A DNA stretch of 64,000 nt from NCBI GenBank assembly GCA_037074705.1, contig CM073590.1, forward strand, positions 222,276,246 to 222,340,245. Reading direction: 5' to 3'. The notes under the pieces were generated by a model. It was not told where the DNA came from. It worked only from the letters and a program-made list of their open reading frames with translations, and did no database searches. Origin of the DNA: Zhengitettix transpicula (Eukaryota; Arthropoda; Insecta; Orthoptera; Tetrigidae). This document shows, one piece after another, positions 23,148 through 33,034 of this stretch. Every line of letters begins with the position of its first letter. The first letter of the stretch is position 1. A program made the position numbers and the translations under genes.

Positions 23148-25509
23148 CATACTTGACAACAACAATCAATAATAGAACCTGATACTGACAAAACAGGTCA
23201 AGTGATTGAGGTTATCACTTTTCAAATATTATGAGAAATTTTGAATAAGAACCATTTACCATCTTATTAGCAATGTATTACACATACTGAATTATATAAT
23301 TTTAATGGAGGATATCTAAAAATGTTTTAGTACTAGGCACAAAATTGTGTAAATTATTTCTTTATTTCATATTTTCTTCAATTTACTTCCAAGTTTTTAG
23401 TAAGATAACAATAACTTTTTTTAACAAGCTATCACATCAATATAATACACATTGTGAAGGATAATTAGATAAGTGTAACCATAAACCAGTGAACCGTTTA
23501 ATGTGATCAATTACAGACAACCAAATTAAGGTTTTCTTAAATACAAAATACTTGAACTGTGTAGCTTTGAATTTTATTCTTAAACTCAAGCAAATCCCTT
23601 TTTGCAGAAGAAGTTTGTATTTGACGTGTTTGGTAGCTTGGAATATATCGCCAAACATAATTTGAAGCAACTATTTGGCTGTGAACTTTTGGTGCAGTTA
23701 GGAAAAAAATTATTCTTCATATATACTGCAGTTTATTAGTGAAGGTATGTCTGGTACCTTCTACAATCTTTTAGCCAATTCAGTAACACAATTTGAGCAA
23801 TGAAAAGTGTTGATTCCCTGTACCCTACTCTTCACTTTAAATGTGATTGGATGTCAACTAGTGGGGAATATATTTGCACAGTACAGTACATAAGAAACAT
23901 GTAAAAAGCTCTACCCTTTATTAAGGTAAATTAAGAGAAAGTTAGATAGAAAAAATGGATGATTTAGATGGTATATTAGTGAGTATTTACATAAGTCTGG
24001 CCTATCTGACACTTTCATCAAACATAATAAAGCAAAAATAAAATATTAAAGTCTAATGTTTTATTAAAACTTGTTAAATTACACCTTTCAGATGCAAATA
24101 GTTAAAGTGTTGACACATCACACTTTGAAACACACCCATTAGAACAAAGCTGAACTAACACAATAAAACATCTCCACTATATGTTTTTCAAGTGAAAGGA
24201 CATTCAAAAGTAACTTTTGTCCAGTAATTTTGTAGGACATAAAAAATCATCAACATTAATCATTGAGCTGAACACAGAAACACAGTGTGTTTCCCGGTGT
24301 ATGTGATTAACAAGAAGTTTTCTAGATTTCAACCAGATGAAAACAATGTAATTCCACATTTTGGTTGGAATCCTGAGAACTTCTTGTTTTAACATTGAAA
24401 ATACTTGACAATAGTATTAGATAATTTCTATTTGGAAAATAACTATCAATCTAATTCACCTTTACTTTTATACAACTGATAACTAAATAGAAATATGACT
24501 TCTGGACAACTAAATACTTGTGTAGATGGGTATTGCTTTACAAATTCACAATTTGTAAATGTAACAAGATATTATGTGAAAAGACAGAATAGAAAACAGT
24601 TTACATTAATGGTGGGATAATCCAGGTTGGAAGTGGGCAATCCTTTAAGTCACAGTATCATTAATAAACTAAAGGCACAAATGAAGTCCAAAATTCTGAT
24701 AAGGATGCTAATAGTTTTGTTGGTAAATACTTAAATGTATGCTACTAACAAAATTGGTAATTTGGAATACACAAGGTATTAAAAAATATTTGTCAACCGT
24801 GGAAATTCATTGTTTGCTATGTAGAATACGTATTACAATTTGAAACAAATTACATCCAGAACCTAAACATAATTGATGACATTTTTGGACACACTGAAGC
24901 AAATAATTACTAAATGCAACTATTAAAAAGTAACAAATATTATTCAAACAAAACTACAAAAGAGGAAAAATTGCAAGTGATTCAAGAAGCTAAATGGAAG
25001 AAACATGTTGATGTATATATAAGGAAACATCACCTTACAGTGATACTGATAGGCCTGATCAAACATACAAGCAATTCCAAGTATTCAATGATAAAATAAT
25101 ATAAACAATATTAACAGATTTATCAAAGAATCATATAGTTTAGTCAAATTTTGTCAGATTTACAAAAAGTAGAGAAATATTTTCAAGAGGGATGCAGAAT
25201 ATCACACAAAACGAAAGAACTAAAGAACCTTGCTACTGGTCAATGGTAAACAATCAGAGATAGACTAAGAATTACAACCATGCTACAACATTATTCTGAT
25301 ATACAAATTAACAAAAAGGAAAACTAAGCTAGAGACAGTAGTTTTGAAATATGGCAGTAAATATAATCATTTAATTTAGTAAGTAAAAATTCCAGAATGA
25401 ACCAATAAAAAATTGGAGAAGTAATACAAAAGGAAACAAATTAAAAACTATTCAAGAACAGAAGAAATGCTTTCAAATGAAGTTCAGCTATACAGGCCAA
25501 TGACACTGA

Positions 25510-25625
25510 ATTATGAGGGTGAAAATGGAAAAATCTCGTCTGGATCAGGAATCAACCTCAGATTCCTGCTTGGTTCGCAGGTACTGTCCCATCGCCTGGT
25601 ATGAGGGCTTCTTCACTTATCAAAG
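25510..25625 (-). repeat. tRNA-derived SINE in the ATF4 intron
   Basis: The minus strand has a CCTGC-GAACCAA-GCAGG anticodon-like stem-loop and GAGGTTGATTCCTGATCC as B box with downstream stem. It is preceded by TACCAGGCGATGGGACAG. SINE-type decay; not a tRNA gene. Confidence 0.55.
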
Positions 25626-25872
25626 TTCTAATGCTGTGTGCAACAAAATACATAACCCGACTGGAAACCCAAGAACTCTTCATCTGCTGTGAAGAATGTT
25701 ATTTTGTGAGCTCAGGTTTGTACAATGGAGCATATGCAATATGAGACAATATGCCATGAAAACTAGTCCAATTTTAATGTAGTAATTTATGGAAAGAGCA
25801 GAATGGAATTATTAAATGAATTAGAATAATAGATAGAGCACACGTCTGAACGTTTAAACCAAAAAAACTGGG

Positions 25873-26361
25873 TGAACACTTTCATATTTTGAACACACAA
25901 AATATAAACTTAATTGCTCACACCATGCAAAGAAAATTGTCAACTAATTCTGACAAATGTTAAATGTACTATTTACTTCAAATATTTGTACTTGTGTTAA
26001 AAAAATCAATGATGGGGAAAAACTATTTATTAATAAAAGGCCACAACAAAACTGAAAATTGGTAGAAAAGAACATTTGAAAGAACTCAGATAATAGCCAA
26101 GCCATTCAACTAGAATTAGGAGTAAATTTATAACTCTTTCATATTTTGATAAAATATAAACTTAATTGCTCACACCATGCAAAGAAAATTGTCAACTAAT
26201 ACTGACAAAAGTTAGATGCACCATTTATTTCAAATATTTGAACTTTAGTAAAAAAATATCAATGACAGGGAAAACTATTTATTAATAAAAGGCCACAAAA
26301 CTGAAAATTAGTAGAAAAGAATATTTGAAAGAACCTAGATAATAGCCAAATCATTCAACTA
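25873..26361. repeat. 252-bp tandem duplication in the ATF4 intron
   Basis: Unit 1 about 25873-26118, unit 2 about 26133-26361. Shared words include TTAATTGCTCACACCATGCA, CTATTTATTAATAAAAGGCC and ATTTGAAAGAAC. The offset measured at ATTGCTCACACC is 252 bp. Small indels and substitutions separate the units. Confidence 0.88.
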
Positions 26362-27449
26362 GAAAATTTATATTTGAATATGAAATGATCTAATCATGCC
26401 TAAAGACAACAGTCTTACATGAGCAGTAGTGAAATTTCTGCAACTCACCTGCTATTTCTGTAAAGAGAAAAATATATATGAACATATAATCAGCAAGTGT
26501 TCATATGAATAATCATCAATGAAAGAAAAGAATGCCTACATCACTCGAACTTAGCAAATGCAATTATATTCTAACAAAGTATTATACTCAGAGCATCATT
26601 AATAGAGAAAAAAGAACAATATATTTAAGAATCTTTATACATTTATTCGACCAGAACACATAGATGATCAACTAAAGTTCACCACAAATACACACAAACA
26701 TTCATGACATTAGTCAAGGAACTCTTACAGACAAAAGAAAAGACTACAATATAAAATTAAAGTTTGATAACAGTGGTCTACACAGATAAAATATTGATAT
26801 TTGGGTTGTCTACGGATGGAAAATGATACCTTAACATTAACATGACAATGAAAAGACAAAATTTGGCTTTTGTGTGCGCATACCAATAGTATGGAATTCT
26901 ATATAGTAGCTTAATGATGAATTAGATAAAAGAATTGAAAAAGAGTATAATTAGTGGTGATAATTTTGACATTTCTATGTTACTAAAGATGTGTATAGAA
27001 TAATTATTTTTAAGAAAAAATTAATGTTTATGAGTTATTAGTTCAACTAAATACATGTAGATCTGTGGATAGTTTGTATATCTACAATTTTTTGTAGGAA
27101 ACAGTAATTATCAAGACTTCAGGATGGCTGATTTAGTCATATATTCTACTGCTCAAAATGTTTACAAACAGCAAGAATCTTTTGTGCAAGTGGCCATGAC
27201 AAGCTTAAGACAACCCTTGTATCTGTTACTGAAGCTGATAGATATTATTAGTTTATGGATTTTGGACACTCATCCTTGGTGTTACTGTGGAGAATTGTTG
27301 TCCATAAAACTTGTGCATAATATTTTCAGTCAATTGTACAAACTTTAAGGTCTATTAGCAATGTATCAGCTATTGGAGTAGTTAAAAAAAACAGGATGCA
27401 TCATATTACATTCACTTGAATAGCATGACAACTTGTATATTATATACAT

Positions 27450-29450
27450 TCAACCCATAGTTTGGTTGGCAGCAACTTACCATGCTATCCTGTCCTGTGC
27501 CATTCTTCTGAGGGTAATGTATTTCATGACCCAGTCAATGAATGTCGTTCTGCCCCTAGGGTTTTTACCCTCAACCATTCCCTCAATTATTTCATTCAGT
27601 ATGCTTTTGTTTGCCTGAGCAGGTGGCCTATCCACACAAGACATTTTCTTGTAGCAAATACCACAAGCACGGTGAACTTATAACTACTCTTCGTCTCTGA
27701 CCACCCTGTGGATTTTAAGAAGTTTCATGTAGCACCACATTTCAAATGCCACAACTCAAGCAGCCAGGTTTTTTGGCCAAACTGGGAAACTCTCTAGATG
27801 AATGTTTTTGCCAGATGTTTTCAAATGCATGTGTGTACTAGAGGGTACTCTTTTATGACAAAAGTGTCTTGATAATGTGGATGACAAATTTCCCTTTTGC
27901 CCTACCATATGGTTGATTTGACTACCTAGATAGGTGAGGCATTCCACAGTCTCCAGCCATTTAACAAGCACTGCCCCACCATGCTCTGTCAGCTAACCAT
28001 AATCATTTTTATCTCACTTTTGGCGAGTTTCATATTGAAAGAAGTGATGAAAATGTCATTCATCTGTGATGCAGTCTGCAAAGCACAGCATGTATACTTT
28101 CATTTCCCAGCTTTTCTCATAGTTCATATACAGCTCTCAGAACATATTCATTGAATAGGATGTCCTTTTTATTTCAATACCCTCCAGCACTCTGAATAGT
28201 ATTTGCCCATCAAAATATTTTCTACAAATTAAATGAAAGAATCAGTCCTAGTATTGTGTCATTTAATGCCAATTCTTCTTCTAATTGACTTCAATTCTCC
28301 TATGAATGATGGAGGTTAATAGTTTAGATGCATTTACTAAAAGGCTAATTAATGGTTTTCACATTTTCTTGCCCATGATTTCATTGGAAGTAGCATTCAG
28401 GGCACTACTTAAATTCTGTTATAAGGTCTCCTATCTCATACATTTACTCAACCAAAAGAAAACTTTTTGCGTGCCTTATCTTTAATAAGCTCAGATTGGA
28501 TGTCATCTACTTCAGTTACTTTCTTTTCCTAAAGGTGCTTTACTGCTAGATCAAATTCATCTCCTAATATCCTCTCCCCCAAATTGTCTGGGTCAATCCC
28601 ACAAGCATCTTCCGTGACTATGCCCTCATTTCTTTACAGTAGGTCATATATGATTTCTCAAATGTCATCCTATATATGTTACCAGATTTTCTATGAAAAC
28701 CTGTCCATTATCTTAAAGGCACTTTCATATTTACCCAACTTTGCCAGCTACTTCACATTGTTCTACCAGATATTTCTGTTTAGCTTTTATTCTCTCTCTA
28801 TTGATCTCACTTGTGCTCTTTATTTTTTCTATTCCTACAACCAGTCATCCTGTTTCAGTCTACTCCTCAGTGCATTCAATAATCAATTCTTTCTTGCGCT
28901 GAGCTTTGGGTCTTCCATTATACTCTTCATTGGCTGCTCCAAGGATACTACTGTTCCAACACTTGCCACCAACTTTCTACATTTCTTGTTAGGTCAATGT
29001 TCACAGCCTCCATTTATTTTCTTTGTATGCTGTTCTTATCTAATCAGATTTTAATCTTTTCCCTCCTAGTTTTCTCTTTAACAGTCTTGTTGTAAGTTCA
29101 AATTCCATAAGTCCACATTATTATTGCAGCCTATATCAAGGCCTAGACAGATTCTACAATCTTTGACTTTGTTCCAGAAACTGTGACAGACTAGTATGAA
29201 GTTGATTGGGTAGCTTCTCCTGTCTCCAGGTTCTTTCCGTGTACATCTCTGACTATGGTGATGCTTGAATCATGTATTTTACTAGCCACTGACAACTGTA
29301 ACAGAATTCTACCAGTCTGTAATCTTAATTTCTTTTTCTTGGCTAAAGGGACCTGCCACTCCACCATCTCCTATGAAGTTAGTAAAATCTTTAATAACAA
29401 TAAGATTCTAATCTCCTTTTAATCAATTTATTTATTGCTTTTTAATGAGT
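27450..29450 (-). pseudogene. Degenerate LINE in the ATF4 intron
   Basis: On the minus strand, EGKNPRGRTTFIDWVMKYIT followed by QDRIAW near 27480-27610 resembles the RTE-type ORF2 C-terminus (GkR-RGRP--rW-D). ETVECLTYLGSQIN near 27930 resembles its v--F-YLGS-i patch. The rest is broken by many stops. It is CpG-poor and TG/CA-rich like the whole intron, which fits long decay by methylation. Limits are approximate. Confidence 0.6.
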
Positions 29451-30677
29451 CACATAGCCCTTTGAACAATAAACTAAGAGTGTGAAAAATTCAAATTGAC
29501 AACACAGAAGTTTAGGTGAATTTAATGCAAAGTGGCAATATAATGAGTGTATACCAGAACATCCAGGGGGGTTTAACTACTACTTCCATGCTAATAAATA
29601 AACCAAAAAACACTAACAAAAAAATTAGTTTTAATTTTTCCCACTACTAGAAATAACTGAATATAATAAAAAGTTGTACTAAGTTAAAAACAAATTAAGT
29701 CCCACGAAAAACATACAAAAATAAGCACTTATTTTTCTAATTTATTTATCCAATTCGTATACTTTTAACACATGTTTTGTATTTTATAATTTAAAATGAC
29801 TATAAGTTTGAGGTCATGCCAGTAGCAAATAGCACCTATAAATTCTTTGAATATACATAAGATAATTAGGTAGAATAGGACACCTAAATTTTCAATTTAA
29901 TTAAATGTTTTTGTTAATTTTAGTATTAATCCCAATGTTTACATCATTCATAAATTTGAAACGAAAAACTAATTATTTACTAAATCTTTAATTTTGAATT
30001 TGGAGGAGCTTTTGACAATTTGCCACATTTATCTGATCAAATAAAAACAATTGTAAAATGTTTGAATTGTCATAAAATAGTTGAAGTTTTGATTTTAAAT
30101 GGTGTAAGGATAATGCTGAACTTATTTTATTATTAGGGTTTGCATCGATTTTATGGATATGAAAAGTTGTACTAATAATAGTGCTAGTGTGCCCATTGTA
30201 GTTATGTTCACAATTAATTTTATAAATAAAAATCTGCTTGGTCGTTAACTGGAATTTTCATCATTTTATGTTCTTTTATATTGTTTTATCATCATTTACA
30301 TTTGAATATTAGTCATTTAAGCACTTGATAAGTTTTTATCATTTACATTGATAATTGATTTTAAGAATAAATAAATACTTGTTAATAGTTTTATCTTTTT
30401 TAATAACTATATTATTAGTCTCTACAGTTATCAGTTTTTGAGGTTAGAAATAGTTAAGTAATATTTTATAAATGTTTGTTTTAATTTCTATTTAGAATAA
30501 TTTATCTGTTAATATTACTGCTTTATATATTGCTAAACATTTTTTTTATGGTGATGAGGATTATTTGAATAATTATTTATATTCAGCTACAATAGGTTCT
30601 TTTACACAATTTGGTGGCTAATTTGTTGTTAACGTCTCTATCATTAAGTCTAAGCAATTCATTTTATTACCTTTTTC

Positions 30678-31120
30678 TTATTCTACCATCAATTTTAATT
30701 TTGGACCATTATAATTTTGAACATCTAATATATATTTAATTCCCTGCACTTGTGTAAATAATGGGCCTTTATAAGTTAAATATCCATTCTCTAAACATAT
30801 TTTGATACCATCTATGAACATGTTGTCACTTTTTATTTCAGTACAATCTTTTATTTTATACCAATTTGAATTAATTAGTTCTATAGCTAATTTTATAGTC
30901 ATATTATAAAATTTTAAAGATTCTGATTTTATTGAAATTGAATATGTTCTATCGTGGAGGTAGATAAAGATTTATGTGCCTGGACTGCAGGTGCACAATC
31001 TTTTATTTTCCTGGATTTTCTGTAAGATGGACATATAACCGTTGGAAATCGGCACATACATGATTTGATGATTCCACAAGTAAACAAATAAAAACTTTGG
31101 GACAAGTTAAAGGTTTGGGT
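30678..31120 (-). pseudogene. Unrecognised coding-like stretch, frame-broken
   Basis: An open piece at 30678-30902 (74 codons) extends upstream in frame into a region with protein-like text in a second frame as far as about 31120. It lies in intron 2 of ATF4. Origin unknown: a transposon or an old viral copy are both possible. I identify no motif and do not assign it. Confidence 0.2.
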
Positions 31121-31428
31121 ATAGATGATTTTGGGTTACTTTGAAAATTAATAGTATGTTATAAAAACTGAAATAAAACTATATATGGGACCATTGTTAA
31201 ACTGTGAATGCTTTCTGTGAAATTGCTTATCTTTGTACAGATTAATATGGCAAATTCCTTAAAGCTCACACAAATTAAAAATTATACATTTTGAAAATAA
31301 TGAATTAGTATTCATTTGAAATTGGTGACTGAGGTAAACAGTGGGGTAGCACTAAAATTAATAAATTGTAGATTATCAGTATTTTTATTTGAAGTCAAAT
31401 GTTGTTTTTTGGGGTGAAATATAATTAC

Positions 31429-31642
31429 CTTGCTTCCATTCATCAAGGTTGTGAAGAAGCTCTGAGGCAACTTCTCCACGGCTTTGCTGCTGGAAAGGCT
31501 TTTCATCTTCCACAGTTGCCAGCTCATCTTCAAACATCCATGTGTCTCCCTCATTTTCAAGAGGAATAAATACTGGAGAGCAAGGCTCCTGTTTCCACAG
31601 GGGCTCCTGCTTCCAGTCCCAAGTTAAACTTTCTGATGCCAT
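31429..31642 (-). CDS. ATF4: ATF4/cryptocephal, first coding exon (start codon)
   Basis: Encodes residues 1-71 plus the first base of codon 72. The ATG at 31642-31640 has A at -3 and G at +4, a strong context. The upstream in-frame codons begin with a TTG-started extension that I reject. The donor is CAAG|GTAATT at 31428. The product starts MASESLTWDWKQEPLWKQEP, then an acidic segment (ENEGDTWMFEDEL), and ends VASELLHNLDEWKQ, which joins in frame to EPFSDW of the next exon. The split-codon fit (phase 1 on both sides) and continuity with a conserved ATF4 motif support the intron. The N-terminal part of ATF4 proteins is a transactivation region. The start codon lies inside uORF2, so ribosomes that translate uORF2 bypass it. 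Confidence 0.93.
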
Positions 31643-31754
31643 ATTCTTGTTTAAAGTCAACAGATTGTATATTAAAAGAGACTATAGTATTGATTGTATT
31701 CAGAGATTGGTCCTGAGTCGATAGGACGACTGGGATGTAAGTAAAAAACGCCAT
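31557..31754 (-). promoter_or_regulatory. ATF4 uORF2, 65 codons, overlaps the main start out of frame
   Basis: ATG at 31754-31752 in context ATCATGG (A at -3, G at +4), stop at 31559-31557. It begins MAFFTYIPVVLS. It passes the main ATG at 31642 and ends 86 nt inside the main reading frame, offset by one base. This is the inhibitory uORF2 arrangement known for ATF4 in mammals and flies: under stress, scanning ribosomes skip uORF2 and start at the main ATG. After splicing of exon 1 to exon 2, an earlier in-frame ATG at 32822 would add Met-Glu-Ala-Ile, giving 69 codons. Function is inferred from position, not from peptide sequence. Confidence 0.85.
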
Positions 31755-32872
31755 GATGGCTCTGCAAGGGAAAAACATTTTTTGTTATACATATGTAATT
31801 TAACCAATACAACTAAAATATTCAAGGAAAAATCAGTTATATGGTAAATGTATTATGAAATATTCAACAGAAAAACAACCAGGATATGCAAAAGCAGTCA
31901 ACTCTATTGCAACTTGATCTCTGTGTTTAAAGGGGTGTGATATATATCCTCAACATTTATGGTAGGAATTTCAATTTAATTACTTCTTACTAGTTAAATA
32001 TAATTTTAAAATGATTATATATAATGTTTGTAATATATACTGGATAACTACACTGAACCACTGATGGTTTATGTTAATGATTTTACGTTATATGAATGTG
32101 TAATAATTGCTAATATAATTCATTTTACTGATTCAGATGACATATCTACTATTTTGGAACATTTTTTTATAATAACAACATTCTTATTACAAGTATTTTC
32201 AATACATTATGAAAATAAATGAAGTGCTTCTGTCATTGATACATTTATCAAATTCCACCAACAAAACAATTGAACAATCTCGGAACGAAAATAAATAAAA
32301 AATATTCAATATAATTTGACATATTAGTTAATGTTTTAAATTTCTCAATAAAATATTTTGTTTACATATAATTTATTGACGTAAGTCAGAAAAAGGAGAT
32401 CATGTAAACAATTGGTGAGCATAGTTGAATACTGAAATAAATTAAAAAAAAACCTCTAATGTCAATGACACCAAGCGACGAGAACGTGACGAAAAGAACA
32501 GAAAATTGAAATATTTTATGAACAAACTTAAAATATTAATCTTTGTAGCGGTTTATTTGTTCGTAACAGAATACGATAATGCTACAAACATTGAAGTAGG
32601 TAGATTGAACGAAAGTTGACGATTGCACATTGTTGCAACAAACCACATATTGCGAAAATCCGCCCCACAATAAAACTAATTGACAGAGGAATATTAATAA
32701 ATAAATCAATATTACCTTAAATTACAGTCGCTGAGCAAGAACATGAAATTATTAAATATAACAAGTAAAATTAAAATCTAATTAACTGACTGAGGAAGGT
32801 AAAAACTGAGTACTTACTCCATTTTCGTAAAGTTTCCTCGGCACACTGCGTGTGCAGCGCTTTTAAAAGCGA

Positions 32873-32884
32873 CTAGTTCCCCAT
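32873..32884 (-). promoter_or_regulatory. Candidate ATF4 uORF1, three codons (ATG GGG AAC TAG)
   Basis: Reads ATG GGG AAC TAG on the minus strand in the presumed 5' exon, 50 nt before the uORF2-frame ATG at 32822. ATF4 genes elsewhere have a very short uORF1 that allows reinitiation, so length and position fit. Caveat: a TATA-like stretch at 32909-32920, if used, would put the start site only about 5 nt upstream and weaken this uORF. Confidence 0.6.
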
Positions 32885-32908
32885 ATTCAACTCAATTTTA
32901 AGCGAGAA

Positions 32909-32920
32909 TAAATATATATC
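32909..32920 (-). promoter_or_regulatory. TATA-like box upstream of ATF4 exon 1
   Basis: The minus strand reads GATATATATTTA. It sits 25-36 nt upstream of the uORF1 ATG. In this AT-rich DNA such a match occurs by chance often, so it is only a candidate. Confidence 0.25.
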
Positions 32921-33034
32921 AACCTTTTGTCTCGTGTCATGGAGGACGAATGGTGGATGGATTTCGCTTTTGGGTTAATGTATCCTAGCAGCCGCGCGGA
33001 CTACTTTTTGTATACGTACATAGGCTTTGTTTAG

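Larger units (their letters stand above)
22362..31428 (-). other. ATF4 intron 2, 9067 bp, strongly CpG-poor
   Basis: It lies between donor GTAATT (31428) and acceptor cttttcag (22362). I counted by eye 3 CpG in 24001-25020 against 29 in 33001-34020. It contains a LINE fossil (about 27450-29450), a 252-bp tandem duplication (25873-26361), a tRNA-derived SINE piece (25510-25625) and a GC-rich fragment near 23000-23150. No copy of the hairpin-rich poly(A) element and no mariner lies in it. Confidence 0.8.
31429..31761 (-). other. ATF4: ATF4 exon 2 (uORF2 plus main start)
   Basis: The exon is bounded by acceptor cccttgcag at 31762 and donor GTAATT at 31428. It carries 119 nt of leader upstream of the main ATG (31761-31643) and 214 nt of main coding sequence. 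The leader part contains the ATG of uORF2 at 31754. Intron 1 (32817-31762, 1056 bp) joins it to exon 1. Confidence 0.85.
32818..32960 (-). other. ATF4: Presumed noncoding 5' exon of ATF4 (5' limit unknown)
   Basis: The donor GGA|GTAAGTA at 32817 is strong. Upstream of it lie ATG at 32822, uORF1 at 32884, the palindrome CGCTTTTAAAAGCG, and one more possible uORF starting with ATG at 32940 and ending TGA just before uORF1. The transcription start is not defined by sequence. The end 32960 is arbitrary. CpG frequency is normal here, unlike the intron further in. Confidence 0.6.

Noticed and set aside
22952..23191. 79-codon minus frame in the intron as an alternative ATF4 exon
   Set aside because: No acceptor/donor pair keeps the frame, and the G14 run beside it and local GC suggest a repeat fragment.
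28584..29054. 156-codon plus-strand ORF in the ATF4 intron
   Set aside because: It is antisense to a decayed LINE whose minus-strand text is recognisable; the plus frame is a low-complexity Phe/Ser/Leu-rich shadow.
31643..31660. Upstream start for ATF4 at 31660
   Set aside because: The codon is TTG, not ATG; the ATG at 31642 has a strong context.
32939..33034. Plus-strand 31-codon ORF (MEDEWWMDFAFG...) just upstream of ATF4
   Set aside because: Short, antisense to the presumed 5' exon, no domain and no splice or poly(A) support.
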